64,000 bases of DNA from Sphingomonas melonis (GTDB lineage: Bacteria > Pseudomonadota > Alphaproteobacteria > Sphingomonadales > Sphingomonadaceae), in NCBI RefSeq assembly GCF_013409985.1, contig NZ_JACCBY010000006.1, positions 147,976 to 211,975 of the forward strand. The letters are read 5' to 3'. Below, piece by piece: positions 15,584 to 24,152 of the stretch. Within the stretch, counting starts at the first letter, position 1; the number at the start of each line of letters is the position of its first letter. Under the pieces are notes generated by a model. The model did no database searches and had not been told where the DNA came from. It was given only the letters and a program-made list of their open reading frames with translations. Made by a program: the position numbers and the translations under genes.

Positions 15584-17503
15584 CTATGAGGCTTGCTGCA
15601 GCTCTGCGATCTTTATCTGCGCCAGCATGGAGAGCTCGTCGTAGACCACCCATTCGTCGATGATCTTGCCGTCGCGGATGAGGAAGTGGTTTACGCCCAT
15701 GACCGATAATGGATGGCCTGTTGGCGACCCGAGCGAACCGTAGCCGAGATGGTGCCCATCGAACATCCAGCGGATCGCGTACTTCGTTCCACCTTCCTCG
15801 CTTTCGACCGAACTAATGTGCTGTGGCACGAAATATCCGTCGGGTATCAGGGCTACGAGCCGCATCGTCTGCTGAAGTACCGCGGCGATGCCGTAGTACT
15901 CACGCATCAACGGGCCATGCCACTGGCAATTGGGCGCGTAGATTTCGTGGATGCGGCCGAACATCCGCTTGTTGTAGATGTGGTGCAGGTCACGCAGCAG
16001 CTGCGCCTCGTCCTCGCTGTGCGCGATCGAGACGTCGGCCTCACTCTCGGGCGGGTACTGGCCGAGCAGCCGACGGTTCTCCACCACTTCCATGATCGGT
16101 TGACCTGCGTCGAGCTTCCTGGTCGCGATTTCGAGCGCAAACGCGTGCGGATCCAGGCCGAGCTGGATGATCGGACCCATGTTGTCCCGGACGATCCACT
16201 CCTTGTAGATCTTGTTCTCCAGGATCATGCAGTCGGCCACGGTGCGGGTCAGGAAGGTGCGGCCGGTCGGCTTGCCGTACATCCCGTACTGACTGTGCCG
16301 GCCCTGACCGTGGGTCATGTGGCTGGTATAGAAGCCGTCCACGTCGTTGCCGCGCCAGATGACCTGCTGAGCAAGTCCTCTGCGATCCGGGAACTCCACC
16401 AGCCGCTGGATGGTGTCGCGGATGTGAGTCTCGCGGTCATACATCGTGCCGAGCGTCGTATAGGCGACGCAATTATGCGTGTAGTGCGTGTAGATAAGGC
16501 CGACGTCGCGCTCGTCCCAGATCCGGTGGGTGCAGCGCACGATGTAGTCAACGATGTCGGTGTAGATCGGATCAAAGCCGCGCATGCTCTGGACACGGGG
16601 CCGATCGTTGGGGACCAGCTCGGTGAAGTCACGGCGCTCGACCTGAAGCACCTTGCCACCGTCGTGCACCGCGTTCTCCATGGGCTGGTCGGGCTTGGGC
16701 GCGGACGTTTCGGTCTTGGTCATGTTTCCTCCTTTGCGCGCCCGATCGGGCGTGATCCTGTGTGACTGGTCCGTGCGACCCAACCACGTGGCGACATGTG
16801 CCGCGACGGCATCGGGAGCCTCCAAAGGCGCGAAATGGCCGACACCTTCAAGCAGCGCGACTTCGGCGTCCAGCAGAGCTTCAGCCATCTCGTGCTGCAT
16901 CGCCGGCGGGCAGGCGCGGTCTTCCGCTCCGGCGAGAACGAGTACAGGCATACAAAGTGCACAAAGCCGCCCACGCTTGTCACTTCGTGATCGCACCAGC
17001 TGCTCTTGGGCAGCGAAGACGTCCCGGCCTGTATCGAGCGCCATCTGCTCGAGAGTTTGACGCAGAACAGTGTTGGCGCGCCCTTCAGGGCCGACACAGT
17101 CTGGCCAACTGGCGGTGAGCGCCTCAAGCGGGTCGGCGGGACGCTGCAGCGCATCCTGGGCGCGCGCACGCGCATTGCTGGATACCATCGCGAGCCCTGC
17201 AACGCGATCAGGAGCCTGTAAGGCGATCTCCAGCGCCACCAGCCCGCCGAGAGAGAAGCCGAGAAGGGCGAAGCGACGGGGCGCTTGTTCGAGCACAGCC
17301 TGCGCGGCCGCTGCAGGCTCGGCATCACGGATCGGCAGAACCTTCGCGAACCTGGCGGGAAGCCGTTCCAGAAGCGGCGCGAACAGCCGCTCGTCGCAGA
17401 GGGTGCCCGGCAGCAGCACGAGCGGCAGTGGCAAAGTTGTCGCTTCATCTATGATGGGAACTTGCGTGTTCACGCTGCCTCTGTCGCCTTGCGTCTCCGT
17501 CAC
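15584..17503 (-). CDS. Alpha/beta-hydrolase fused in frame to a SnoaL/NTF2-like protein
   Basis: One 639-codon frame with two parts. Residues 1-245 are an alpha/beta-hydrolase: LLPGTLCDERLF, nucleophile elbow GFSLGG, a late Asp in GAEDRACP and His in GVGHFAPLEAP. Residues about 261-639 hold two SnoaL-like (NTF2-fold) repeats, with paired WxxRDxxG-like edges. The join, about 15 residues, contains AAAGGAGGAAAC immediately before an in-frame ATG at 16723, an excellent ribosome-binding site. The ancestor was probably two genes whose separating stop was lost. The cell could make a 639-residue fusion and a 379-residue SnoaL protein. The GTG at 17503 or a GTG at 17473 could be the first start. The gene is divergent from the bicupin across a regulatory palindrome. 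Role: probably ring or ester hydrolysis and a lyase or hydratase step in the local catabolic pathway. Confidence 0.8.
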   Translation of the reverse strand: MTETQGDRGSVNTQVPIIDEATTLPLPLVLLPGTLCDERLFAPLLERLPARFAKVLPIRDAEPAAAAQAVLEQAPRRFALLGFSLGGLVALEIALQAPDRVAGLAMVSSNARARAQDALQRPADPLEALTASWPDCVGPEGRANTVLRQTLEQMALDTGRDVFAAQEQLVRSRSDKRGRLCALCMPVLVLAGAEDRACPPAMQHEMAEALLDAEVALLEGVGHFAPLEAPDAVAAHVATWLGRTDQSHRITPDRARKGGNMTKTETSAPKPDQPMENAVHDGGKVLQVERRDFTELVPNDRPRVQSMRGFDPIYTDIVDYIVRCTHRIWDERDVGLIYTHYTHNCVAYTTLGTMYDRETHIRDTIQRLVEFPDRRGLAQQVIWRGNDVDGFYTSHMTHGQGRHSQYGMYGKPTGRTFLTRTVADCMILENKIYKEWIVRDNMGPIIQLGLDPHAFALEIATRKLDAGQPIMEVVENRRLLGQYPPESEADVSIAHSEDEAQLLRDLHHIYNKRMFGRIHEIYAPNCQWHGPLMREYYGIAAVLQQTMRLVALIPDGYFVPQHISSVESEEGGTKYAIRWMFDGHHLGYGSLGSPTGHPLSVMGVNHFLIRDGKIIDEWVVYDELSMLAQIKIAELQQAS

Positions 17504-17520
17504 GATTGGTCTAGCTATTC

Positions 17521-17534
17521 TGCATTCGGATGCA
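17521..17534. promoter_or_regulatory. LacI-type operator, site 1
   Basis: TGCATTCGGATGCA, a near-perfect palindrome, lies between the divergent hydrolase-SnoaL and bicupin genes. It matches four other sites in the 17-32 kb region (consensus TGCATTCGAATGCA). Confidence 0.6.
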
Positions 17535-17559
17535 AGCGCGTTTCGCGCATGGGGAGACG

Positions 17560-18594
17560 ATGGTGGATTGGACTGAGGATGCGATGCGCGCGCGTCTCGT
17601 GCGCTATGCTGACCTGGTGCCGTGCCGCACCGCGTTCATCGACACCCGGACGCCGGGTTCGACGGAGAAGGAAAACTTCACGATCATCGGTGCCGGCGTT
17701 TCGGAAAGCGCCGATCAGCACGTGCACATCACCGAGCGGCACGGCTTCAACATTGGGGCTGCACGTCAGCCCTTCGGGTGCATCAACTCGCAGCACAGCC
17801 ACGATACCGCGGAGGTGTTCGTCGTGCACTCGGGTCATTGGCGCCTTCCGTTCGGGGCCAACAAGGAGGACGGCTTTCTCGACATAGGGCCGGGCGACGT
17901 GGCCTCGGTGCCTATCCACATGTTCCGCGGATTCGAGAAGCTCGACGAGGGACTGGGCTTTCTGTTCACCGTCCTCGGAGAGGATGATCCTGGAAAGGTT
18001 ACGTGGGCGCCCGCGGTGTTCGAGGCGGCGGCCGATCACGGACTCAAGCTCGCCAAGGGCGGGATGCTGATCGACACGTCGGCCGGCGATCATGCCCTGG
18101 ATGAGGTGGAGCTGGCCGGCACGACGGCAGACGATCTGGCCGCAGAGCTCCGGACGCCGCCGATGGAGAAGCTGCGTGAGTGCGTCGTCTCCGCGGGTGC
18201 CATGGTCGCCAACCCGGATTCGCCGCTGGCGCGGAAGGGCGTCGAGGAGGCGCCGGTCATCACGCCGATCGTCACGGGTGACGGCTTCAAGGCGGGGCCG
18301 ATCTCCGGTTGGTGGCCGCACGGCTTCAACCTGCGTCGGCTGACGATGCGGACCGGGGCTTACATTCCGCACCATGCGCGGGCCGAGGTCGAGGTCGTCT
18401 TCGTGCAGTCCGGGACATTGGAGGTGAGCTGGGCCGGCGGGGTGATCGTCATGGGCGCCGGGGACACGCTGAGCGTCCCGGTTGGCCTGCAACATGCTTT
18501 CCGCAATACCGCCTCGGTCGATCTTGTTGCCTTCGTGGTGCGCGGCGGCGACTCTCCCGCCCTGCCCGTCTTCGAGGACGGTCAGGCGATCTGA
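17560..18594 (+). CDS. Bicupin protein, dioxygenase-like
   Basis: A 344-residue protein from ATG 17560, with GGGGAG upstream. The N-terminal cupin has QHVHITERH and HSHDTAEVFVVHSGHWRLPFG, and the C-terminal cupin has PHHARAEVEVVFVQSGTLEV with a final GLQHAF. Histidine pairs in both halves could bind Fe(II) or Mn(II). The layout resembles gentisate/homogentisate-type dioxygenases or bicupin oxidases. No signal peptide is present. It is under the same palindrome as the divergent hydrolase gene and ends at a strong terminator, so it is a single-gene transcript. Substrate unknown. Confidence 0.78.
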   Translation: MVDWTEDAMRARLVRYADLVPCRTAFIDTRTPGSTEKENFTIIGAGVSESADQHVHITERHGFNIGAARQPFGCINSQHSHDTAEVFVVHSGHWRLPFGANKEDGFLDIGPGDVASVPIHMFRGFEKLDEGLGFLFTVLGEDDPGKVTWAPAVFEAAADHGLKLAKGGMLIDTSAGDHALDEVELAGTTADDLAAELRTPPMEKLRECVVSAGAMVANPDSPLARKGVEEAPVITPIVTGDGFKAGPISGWWPHGFNLRRLTMRTGAYIPHHARAEVEVVFVQSGTLEVSWAGGVIVMGAGDTLSVPVGLQHAFRNTASVDLVAFVVRGGDSPALPVFEDGQAI

Positions 18595-18621
18595 GGCCGC
18601 GGCGGTCTGTGGCCGCTAGAT

Positions 18622-18666
18622 GAAGAAGGACGCGCCGGCCTCCGCCGACGCGCCCTTCTTCCTTTC
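18622..18666 (+). terminator. Rho-independent terminator of the bicupin gene
   Basis: GAAGAAGG-a-CGCG (18622-18634) pairs with CGCG-c-CCTTCTTC (18649-18661), followed by CTTTCT. Its symmetry could also serve the convergent HisD-type gene ending at 18713. Confidence 0.75.
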
Positions 18667-18712
18667 TGCAGCCCCTTGGGCGACCAGCCCGTGCAGGGCC
18701 GGTCCCGGTGAG

Positions 18713-20017
18713 CTACTCTGCGGCGGCCTGGTGCAGGCGATCCACCCGGACCTGCGCAGCCTTCATATGCCCGTCGAGGCCCTCGCTGGCGCTCTGCCGT
18801 GACGCGGGCGGGCCGACACGAAGCACCGCTTCGTCGTCCAGCCACTGATGCGTCGCGATCTTCACGTAGGAGCCGACCCACAGGCCGCCCGTGTACCGGC
18901 CCGCGCCCATCGTCGGCAGCGTATGATTGGTGCCGACGGTCTTGTCCGAATAGACGACGCTCGCGTTCTCACCGATGAAGAGCGAGCCATAGTTGCGCAG
19001 CTTGCGCGCGAGGCCGTGCGGATCGGCGGTGTGCACCTGAAGGTGCTCCGCTGCGACGTGATCCGAGTAGGCGATCATCGCCGCCTCGTCCTGACAGAGC
19101 ACGATTTCCCCGTAATTCGCCCAGCTCTCACCCGCGATGTTCGCCGTGCCGAGGGTTTCCAGCTGGCGTGTGACCTCTCGCGCGGTTTCCTCGGCGACGG
19201 CGCGATCGGTGGTGATCAGGCCCACGCGCGTGCGTACGTCATGCTCCGCCTGGGCGAGCAGGTCGGTAGCTATGAGGCGGGGGTCGCCGGTTGCATCGGC
19301 CAGCACGAAGATCTCGGACGGCCCGGCGAGCTGATCAATGCCGACCGGACCGAACACCTGTCGCTTGGCTTCGTTGACGAAGGCGTTGCCGGGACCGACG
19401 ATCTTGTTGACCTTCGGAACGCTTTCGGTGCCGAACGCCATGGCGCCAATCGCCTGCGCGCCGCCGATGCGGAAGATCCGGTCCGCACCGGAAAGGTGGC
19501 ACCCGGCGATCATCGCCTGATGGGCGTTCGGCGGCAGGCAGGCGACGACCTCGTCGCAACCGGCGACCTTGCCGGGAACGATCGTCATGATCGGCGCGGA
19601 GAGCAGGGGGAAGCGGCCGCCGGGCACATAGGCGCCGACACGGTCGATCGGGATCACGCGGTGGCCGAGATGAAGACCGGGGAGCGGCTCCACCTCGAGC
19701 GGCAGGATCGTCGCCAATTGCGCTTCCGCAAAGCGACGTACGTTGTCGATGGCGAACTCCGTATCCACCCGCGTCTGCGTTTCCATGGCCTCAACGGCCG
19801 CGAGGCGTGCCGATGTAGGAACCTCGAATTGGTCGAGGTCGGCGCGATCGAACTGGATGGAATATTCGCGCACGGCTGCATCGCCGCGGGTGCGGACTCC
19901 GGTGAGGATGGTCTCGACCAGAGATATCACATCGCCTGTGTCGACCAGCGAGTCGCGGACCGGAGCCTTGACATAGCTGGTGGTGTACTCGAACCCCGTA
20001 GGCGCCGGATCGGCCAT
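18713..20017 (-). CDS. HisD-family dehydrogenase 1 (sulfopropanediol/polyol dehydrogenase-like)
   Basis: A 434-residue HisD-fold NAD dehydrogenase. The ATG at 20017 has GGAG upstream and puts the operator at 20074-20087 in the leader; the longer frame to 20095 would run through the operator. Zinc and catalytic residues of HisD can be followed: LAQAEHD (Gln, His), AAEHLQ (Glu-His pair), GTNHTLPT, and a late His in EGLDGHMKA. The strain's histidine operon is not here, and two such paralogues occur in one regulon, so a catabolic role like HpsN (2,3-dihydroxypropane-1-sulfonate dehydrogenase) is likelier than histidinol oxidation. The true substrate is unknown. Confidence 0.85.
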   Translation of the reverse strand: MADPAPTGFEYTTSYVKAPVRDSLVDTGDVISLVETILTGVRTRGDAAVREYSIQFDRADLDQFEVPTSARLAAVEAMETQTRVDTEFAIDNVRRFAEAQLATILPLEVEPLPGLHLGHRVIPIDRVGAYVPGGRFPLLSAPIMTIVPGKVAGCDEVVACLPPNAHQAMIAGCHLSGADRIFRIGGAQAIGAMAFGTESVPKVNKIVGPGNAFVNEAKRQVFGPVGIDQLAGPSEIFVLADATGDPRLIATDLLAQAEHDVRTRVGLITTDRAVAEETAREVTRQLETLGTANIAGESWANYGEIVLCQDEAAMIAYSDHVAAEHLQVHTADPHGLARKLRNYGSLFIGENASVVYSDKTVGTNHTLPTMGAGRYTGGLWVGSYVKIATHQWLDDEAVLRVGPPASRQSASEGLDGHMKAAQVRVDRLHQAAAE

Positions 20018-20073
20018 TTGCCTCGTCTCCAATGCGGGCGTCACGACGTGCGACGCTTCGGTGATGATGCTAG

Positions 20074-20087
20074 TGAATTCGAATGCA
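20074..20087. promoter_or_regulatory. LacI-type operator, site 2
   Basis: TGAATTCGAATGCA, one mismatch from a perfect palindrome, between the divergent HisD-type gene and the LacI-type regulator. It suggests autoregulation. Confidence 0.6.
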
Positions 20088-20108
20088 GTTGTCACCGGGG
20101 GATGAGAG

Positions 20109-21164
20109 TTGGCAGGACGAAAGCTCGGAAAGTCGCCCGAAACCGCGTTGGCCGAGACGCCGAGAACGGGGCGGCGTGCGACGTCCTATGATGTCGCACG
20201 CCTCGCCGGCGTGTCGCAGTCCGCAGTTTCGCGCTGCTTTGCGCCCGGCGGCTCGATAGCGGCGGGGACGCGGGATCGCATCCTGAAGGCGGCAGCGGAG
20301 CTCGGCTACCGGCCTAACGCCCTTGCCCAAGGGCTGATCTCCAGACGAACGAACCTGGTAGCCGTCGTCCTCTCCAGGCTGACGGCGTTGCATTACCCCG
20401 AAGTGCTTGCCGAACTGTCGCATCGCCTGACGGAGCGCGACCTGCGGATGCTGCTTTTCTCGCTGGATGCGGAAAGCGACATCGACGAAACCCTGGATCA
20501 GGTCTGGCGCCACAGCGTCGACGGCGTGATCTGCGCCGCCCGTCTGTCGGACAAGCAGGTAGAAATGTTCTCGGCCCACGAGGTTCCGCTCGTCCTGTAC
20601 AATCGCGTCGGAGATCGGGCGCCCGCGGCGTCGGTCTCCTGTGATTCGGCGGCAGGGCAGCGAGACCTCGTCAGCAGGCTTCTCGGTGCGGGTCACAAGA
20701 ACTTCGCGGTCGTTGCAGGCCCGGCGGACAGCTATGTCGGCGAGGAACGGCGACGTGCGGCCTTGATGAGGCTTGGCGAGGCAGGCATCGAGGACGTACC
20801 CGTTGTTCGGGGCGACTACGGCTACGCCAGCGGCGCAGAGGCGTTCGAGAACCTGCTCAACAAGCGGAAGCGGTACGACGCCATCGTATGCGTAAACGAT
20901 CTGATGGCGATCGGGGTCATGGACGCGGCGCGTGAGCGTCATGGTCTCGACATACCGGGCGATCTCTCCGTCGTTGGGTTCGATGGATCGGACCCTGCGA
21001 GCTGGGAAAGCTACCGCCTGTGTTCGATTCGGCAACCGGTACGTCGAATGACGCAGGCCGCGGTCGACATGCTGCTGGAAAGGATTGAGGATCCCGCGGT
21101 GCCGGCCGAACGACGGCTATTCAACGGCATGCTCCTTGAAGGCCGCTCCGCTCGACTCGGGTGA
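20109..21164 (+). CDS. LacI/GalR-family regulator of the catabolic regulon
   Basis: A 351-residue protein, TTG start at 20109 with GGGGGA upstream; an in-frame TTG at 20148 is an alternative. Residues 24-75 form the LacI HTH and hinge: SYDVARLAGVSQSAVSRCFA then GYRPNALAQGL. A periplasmic-binding-protein-like effector domain follows, with DLMAIGVMDAARE and SVVGFDGSD as typical C-terminal motifs. No other DNA-binding regulator lies within 15-32 kb, and five matching palindromes surround its neighbours, so it is the probable regulator of the HisD1, hydrolase, bicupin, TonB receptor and HisD2 operons. The effector is probably a sugar- or polyol-like compound, as in most of the family. Confidence 0.9.
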   Translation: MAGRKLGKSPETALAETPRTGRRATSYDVARLAGVSQSAVSRCFAPGGSIAAGTRDRILKAAAELGYRPNALAQGLISRRTNLVAVVLSRLTALHYPEVLAELSHRLTERDLRMLLFSLDAESDIDETLDQVWRHSVDGVICAARLSDKQVEMFSAHEVPLVLYNRVGDRAPAASVSCDSAAGQRDLVSRLLGAGHKNFAVVAGPADSYVGEERRRAALMRLGEAGIEDVPVVRGDYGYASGAEAFENLLNKRKRYDAIVCVNDLMAIGVMDAARERHGLDIPGDLSVVGFDGSDPASWESYRLCSIRQPVRRMTQAAVDMLLERIEDPAVPAERRLFNGMLLEGRSARLG

Positions 21165-21350
21165 ATCATTCGCATTCAAAATTCCCCGGTAGAAATCGCG
21201 CCGGCGTTGAATGTACCAGACTCTTCGCGTGTCATCGGAGACATTCGACGACGCCATGAGAGGCGGTTCCATCCGCTAAGTCACGGTTTTGCGAGCTTTT
21301 CTACTTAACAGCGGCCGCCGCGAGCGAGGCGCAGCCATTCGACCACCGTT

Positions 21351-21364
21351 GTAATCCGAATGCA
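21351..21364. promoter_or_regulatory. LacI-type operator, site 3 (degenerate)
   Basis: GTAATCCGAATGCA keeps the right half-site CGAATGCA exactly and 10 of 14 positions overall. It lies 68 bases upstream of the TonB-dependent receptor gene in an otherwise featureless gap (21165-21431). Confidence 0.45.
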
Positions 21365-21431
21365 AAAATTCGTGGACAAGGTTGAATGCTGCCTCTAGCT
21401 TCCCTTTAACAAACGAACATGAGGGGGCAGC

Positions 21432-24134
21432 ATGTCGATACGTCATTTTATTACCGGTGCGTCGGTTCTCGCGCTTGCAATCGGCGCGCAGGCCGCAGCT
21501 GCTCAGGCGGTTCAGGGTTCTTCGACCGGTGAGCAGCTAAGCGCCCCGGGAGCCGTCGATGCGGCGAGCGCTCCCCAATCCAATGCCCAGCCGGATGCAA
21601 CTGCCGCTGCGGAGCAGGATGGCATCGGCGATATCGTCGTGACGGCGCAGCGGCGTGAACAGAACCTTCAGGCGGTGCCCCTCGCGATCACCGCAATCTC
21701 CGGTGAGACGTTGCAGACGCGCGGCGTGGTCGACCTGTCGCGGCTCAACGAGTTCGTTCCTGGTTTCAGCTTCGGTCAGACCGGCTCCGACGTTCGTCCC
21801 GCGATGCGCGGTGTGCGTACGGCGAACAACGGCGTGACCGGCGACCCGACGATCGGCTACTTCATTGATGGCATCTACCAGTCGCGGACCAGCCAGGCCG
21901 CGCTCGGATTTGCGGATGTCGCGACGTTGGAAGTCCAGCGCGGGCCGCAGGGCACGCTCTATGGCCGCAACACGTTTGGCGGCAACATCGTGGTGACGAC
22001 CAACGCGCCGACGCACGAGCTCGACTACGGGTCGACGCTGACGGTCGGAAACTACAAGAAGGCGCGTTTCGAAGGCTACATCAACGTGCCGCTGACGGAG
22101 AACGTCGCGGCGCGCATTACCGCAGTGACCGACTACGCCGATGGGTGGGTCAGGAATAGCTACAACCGTTCGGCCGATCTGTTCGACGAGAACAAGCAGT
22201 ACATCCGCGGCGCGGTGAAGTGGGACGTCGGTGACTTCACCGCCACGTTCCGGGCCGATTACGCGAAGCAGGGCGGCAATGGCGCCTCGGCATTCGGCTA
22301 CAAGCAGATCGGATCTTACATCGATCCGGCGACCTGCCAGATCCTCTTCAACTCACCCAACTACATCTACCTGAACGAACGCGCGGGCAATCGCGATGGC
22401 GTGGCGGACTGCCGCACCACCGTTGCGAGCCCCACTGGTCCTGCCGGCACGGGCGTCGATCTCGGCATTCCGATCGACAATCAGGGCGATGAGTTCACGG
22501 TCTCCAATGACTACAAGCCCTTTCGCAATCTGCAGCAGGCGTCCACATCGTTGACGGCGAGCTACGATTTCGGCCCGATCGCGCTGAAGTCGATAACCGG
22601 CTATGTCCACTATCGTGGTCGCCGGACCACGGACTCAGACTTCTCGTCGTCGTCCATCGCCATCGATCAGGCTCGGACGGAAGCCGACACCTTCAGCCAG
22701 GAGGTGCAGCTGCTCTCCTCGAAGACGGGCAAGCTCGAGTATGTGGTAGGCGGGTTCTTCCTCAACGACAACCTCGTCAACGGCTTCATCAACCAGCAGC
22801 TGCCGCGCACGATCCGGTCCAGTGCCCTCGCGGCACCGATCACCGGTTCTCAGAACGCGGGCACCTATCAATTCGAACGCGTGAAGGTGTATTCGCGCGC
22901 GGCTTATGGGCAGGCGACCTATCATCTGACCGATGCATGGTCAGTGACTGGCGGCGTTCGCTACACTCACGAGAAGAAGACCTACCTCAACGCCACGGCG
23001 TTTTGGTATCTGCCCGCGACGTTGGCGAACGGGGTCAATCCGCTGACCCTGGTCACGATCAACGATCCGCTGCCGGGTCGGAGCGTGTTCCCAAACCGAC
23101 CCAGCAACTGCGGTGAGAATGGCGTCACCGCCGCTACGATCCTCAATTCTTTGGGCCAGCAGGTCGCATCGAACTACTGCCCGTTGACCTTCAGCCAGAC
23201 CACATGGAAGGCAGGGACGGAGTATCAGGTCACCGATCGGAACCTCGTCTATGCCAGCGTCTCGACCGGCTTCCGGTCCGGTGGCTTCAACGCAGGTCTT
23301 GCCGCGGCGCAGAGCGCGCCGACGTTCGATCCCGAGAAGGTGACGGCCTACGAGGTCGGTTCGAAGAACCGCTTCTTCGACAACACCGTCCAGCTCAACC
23401 TCTCGGCCTTCTACAACCGCTACAGCGATCTGCAGGAGAGCCGTCAGATCATCGTGGGCGGGACGACGCTGCAGACGACCTTCAACGCGGCGAAGGCTCG
23501 CTCCTACGGGCTTGAGACGGAGGCTATCTGGGAGCCGACGCCCGAACTGACGATCGGTGCCAACCTGTCGCTGCTCAATGCCAAGTACAGCGACTTCAAG
23601 GGTGTGCCGCTGCCGTTCGGCGGATCGATCCTCGTCAACGATGCCAGCGCCACAGCGCCGACGGTCGTGAACGGCGTCACCATCGCCGGCGTCGGGCAGC
23701 GCCGCGTGATCGCGCCCGGTTACGAGTGCACGCCGCTCGGCGGCACGGGTGGTGCGGGGCAGCCGGCTCTCTCGTTCGTCTGCGACCTGTCCGGCAACAA
23801 CATCCCGCACTCTCCAAAATACTCCGGTTCGGCGTATGCCTCCTACAAGATCGCACTTGGCGGCGACTCCTCGCTCACCCCGTTCGTGGCGGTGTCGTTC
23901 GCTGGGCATCACGACGAGCAGGCGTTCAACGACTCCCTCGCCCGCGAGGAGCCCTGGGCCAAGTTGGACGCAACGTTGACCTACGAAGTGAACAAGCAAC
24001 TCTCTCTGATCGGCTTCGTGGACAACATCACCAACACCAAGATCCAGACGCTGGTCTCCTACGGCGGCACCCCGCTACAGGCGAGCTACGAACCTCCCCG
24101 CATGTATGGCCTGCGGCTGCAGTTCCGGCGCTGA
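21432..24134 (+). CDS. TonB-dependent outer-membrane receptor 1
   Basis: A 900-residue receptor with a signal peptide (cleavage after AQAAAAQA region, residues about 1-26). The TonB box is GDIVVTAQRR near residue 73, followed by a plug domain with VRPAMRGVRTANNG and LEVQRGPQGTLYGRNTFGG. The rest is a 22-strand barrel ending in a terminal aromatic (MYGLRLQFRR). GAGGGGG precedes the ATG. The plug type is that of sphingomonad receptors for aromatics, polyols and oligosaccharides. It is followed after 18 bases by an MFS transporter, so outer and inner membrane uptake are co-expressed. Confidence 0.95.
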   Translation: MSIRHFITGASVLALAIGAQAAAAQAVQGSSTGEQLSAPGAVDAASAPQSNAQPDATAAAEQDGIGDIVVTAQRREQNLQAVPLAITAISGETLQTRGVVDLSRLNEFVPGFSFGQTGSDVRPAMRGVRTANNGVTGDPTIGYFIDGIYQSRTSQAALGFADVATLEVQRGPQGTLYGRNTFGGNIVVTTNAPTHELDYGSTLTVGNYKKARFEGYINVPLTENVAARITAVTDYADGWVRNSYNRSADLFDENKQYIRGAVKWDVGDFTATFRADYAKQGGNGASAFGYKQIGSYIDPATCQILFNSPNYIYLNERAGNRDGVADCRTTVASPTGPAGTGVDLGIPIDNQGDEFTVSNDYKPFRNLQQASTSLTASYDFGPIALKSITGYVHYRGRRTTDSDFSSSSIAIDQARTEADTFSQEVQLLSSKTGKLEYVVGGFFLNDNLVNGFINQQLPRTIRSSALAAPITGSQNAGTYQFERVKVYSRAAYGQATYHLTDAWSVTGGVRYTHEKKTYLNATAFWYLPATLANGVNPLTLVTINDPLPGRSVFPNRPSNCGENGVTAATILNSLGQQVASNYCPLTFSQTTWKAGTEYQVTDRNLVYASVSTGFRSGGFNAGLAAAQSAPTFDPEKVTAYEVGSKNRFFDNTVQLNLSAFYNRYSDLQESRQIIVGGTTLQTTFNAAKARSYGLETEAIWEPTPELTIGANLSLLNAKYSDFKGVPLPFGGSILVNDASATAPTVVNGVTIAGVGQRRVIAPGYECTPLGGTGGAGQPALSFVCDLSGNNIPHSPKYSGSAYASYKIALGGDSSLTPFVAVSFAGHHDEQAFNDSLAREEPWAKLDATLTYEVNKQLSLIGFVDNITNTKIQTLVSYGGTPLQASYEPPRMYGLRLQFRR

Positions 24135-24152
24135 CGGAAGGACTGAACGGAC

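Noticed and set aside
18713..20017. Histidinol dehydrogenase of histidine biosynthesis
   Set aside because: No other his gene is present, there are two copies, and both lie in a LacI-type catabolic regulon.
18848..20191. 447-codon plus-strand frame opposite HisD1
   Set aside because: It is the antisense shadow of a clear HisD-family gene and has no recognisable motif.
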